Of a DNA stretch of 14,164 nt, positions 14,142-14,164 are shown in pieces. The translations under genes were made by a program, and so were the position numbers. Numbering within the stretch: position 1 is the first letter of the stretch; the number at the start of each line of letters is the position of its first letter. The stretch spans positions 1 to 14,164 of the forward strand of contig JACRAA010000424.1 in the NCBI GenBank assembly GCA_016213595.1. The letters run 5' to 3'. Source of the stretch: Actinomycetota bacterium. GTDB lineage: Bacteria > Actinomycetota > Actinomycetes > Propionibacteriales > Propionibacteriaceae. The notes under the pieces were generated by a model. The model worked only from the letters and a program-made list of their open reading frames with translations, ran no database searches and was not told the origin of the DNA.

Positions 14142-14164
14142 GACGGCGGCGGCCGCCTTCGTCA

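Overview
The window is very G+C-rich, densely coded DNA with short or overlapping gene junctions, GTG starts and actinobacterial protein families (an Rv2747-type N-acetylglutamate synthase, a TIGR03085 protein, an HGxxPAAW small membrane protein, a trp cluster running into lgt and gltB). It is most likely a chromosomal segment of an actinomycete. The gene order and families suggest Propionibacteriales/Nocardioidaceae, but that rank is inference. No rRNA, tRNA, CRISPR array, phage gene or insertion sequence is visible.

Positions 1-11622 carry ten genes, all on the minus strand, read right to left: hisI, trpE, a small HGxxPAAW membrane protein, trpC, trpB, trpA, a SCO1-type copper/redox lipoprotein, a membrane-anchored DsbA-like thioredoxin, lgt, and then gltB, which runs off the left edge. 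Five junctions overlap by 1 or 4 nt (hisI/trpE, HGxxPAAW/trpC, trpB/trpA, trpA/sco, dsbA/lgt) and two more are separated by only 9 and 18 nt, so this looks like one translationally coupled operon. The exception is a 171-nt gap after trpE that holds a short degenerate tandem repeat. gltB follows lgt after 149 nt and may have its own promoter. trpE, trpC, trpB and trpA give anthranilate synthase component I, indole-glycerol-phosphate synthase and both tryptophan synthase subunits. trpG, trpD and trpF are not in the window.

The genes between trpA and gltB act at the membrane and outside the cell. Lgt lipidates preprolipoproteins; the SCO1 protein has a lipobox and is therefore a predicted Lgt substrate; the DsbA-like protein is a thiol oxidoreductase with an exported domain. 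The pairing suggests respiratory-oxidase or copper-protein maturation parked within an amino-acid operon.

Positions 11721-14128 hold three less closely linked genes: argA (plus strand, divergent from hisI), a TIGR03085 metal-binding protein (plus), and a DUF559-type endonuclease-like protein (minus, convergent). None has a recognisable Shine-Dalgarno sequence. All three have a -10-like hexamer 6-7 nt before the start codon, as expected for leaderless transcripts. The spaces on either side of the TIGR03085 gene contain two directly oriented copies of a 68-nt imperfect-palindromic repeat, 58/68 identical. That repeat is the least explained structure in the window.

No intergenic stretch exceeds about 200 nt. 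I did not find a clearly new multi-gene system. The items most worth checking are the 68-nt repeat pair, the tandem-repeat gap in the trp operon, the HGxxPAAW protein coupled to trpC, the SCO-DsbA-Lgt group, and an apparent excess of the hexamer CGTACG.
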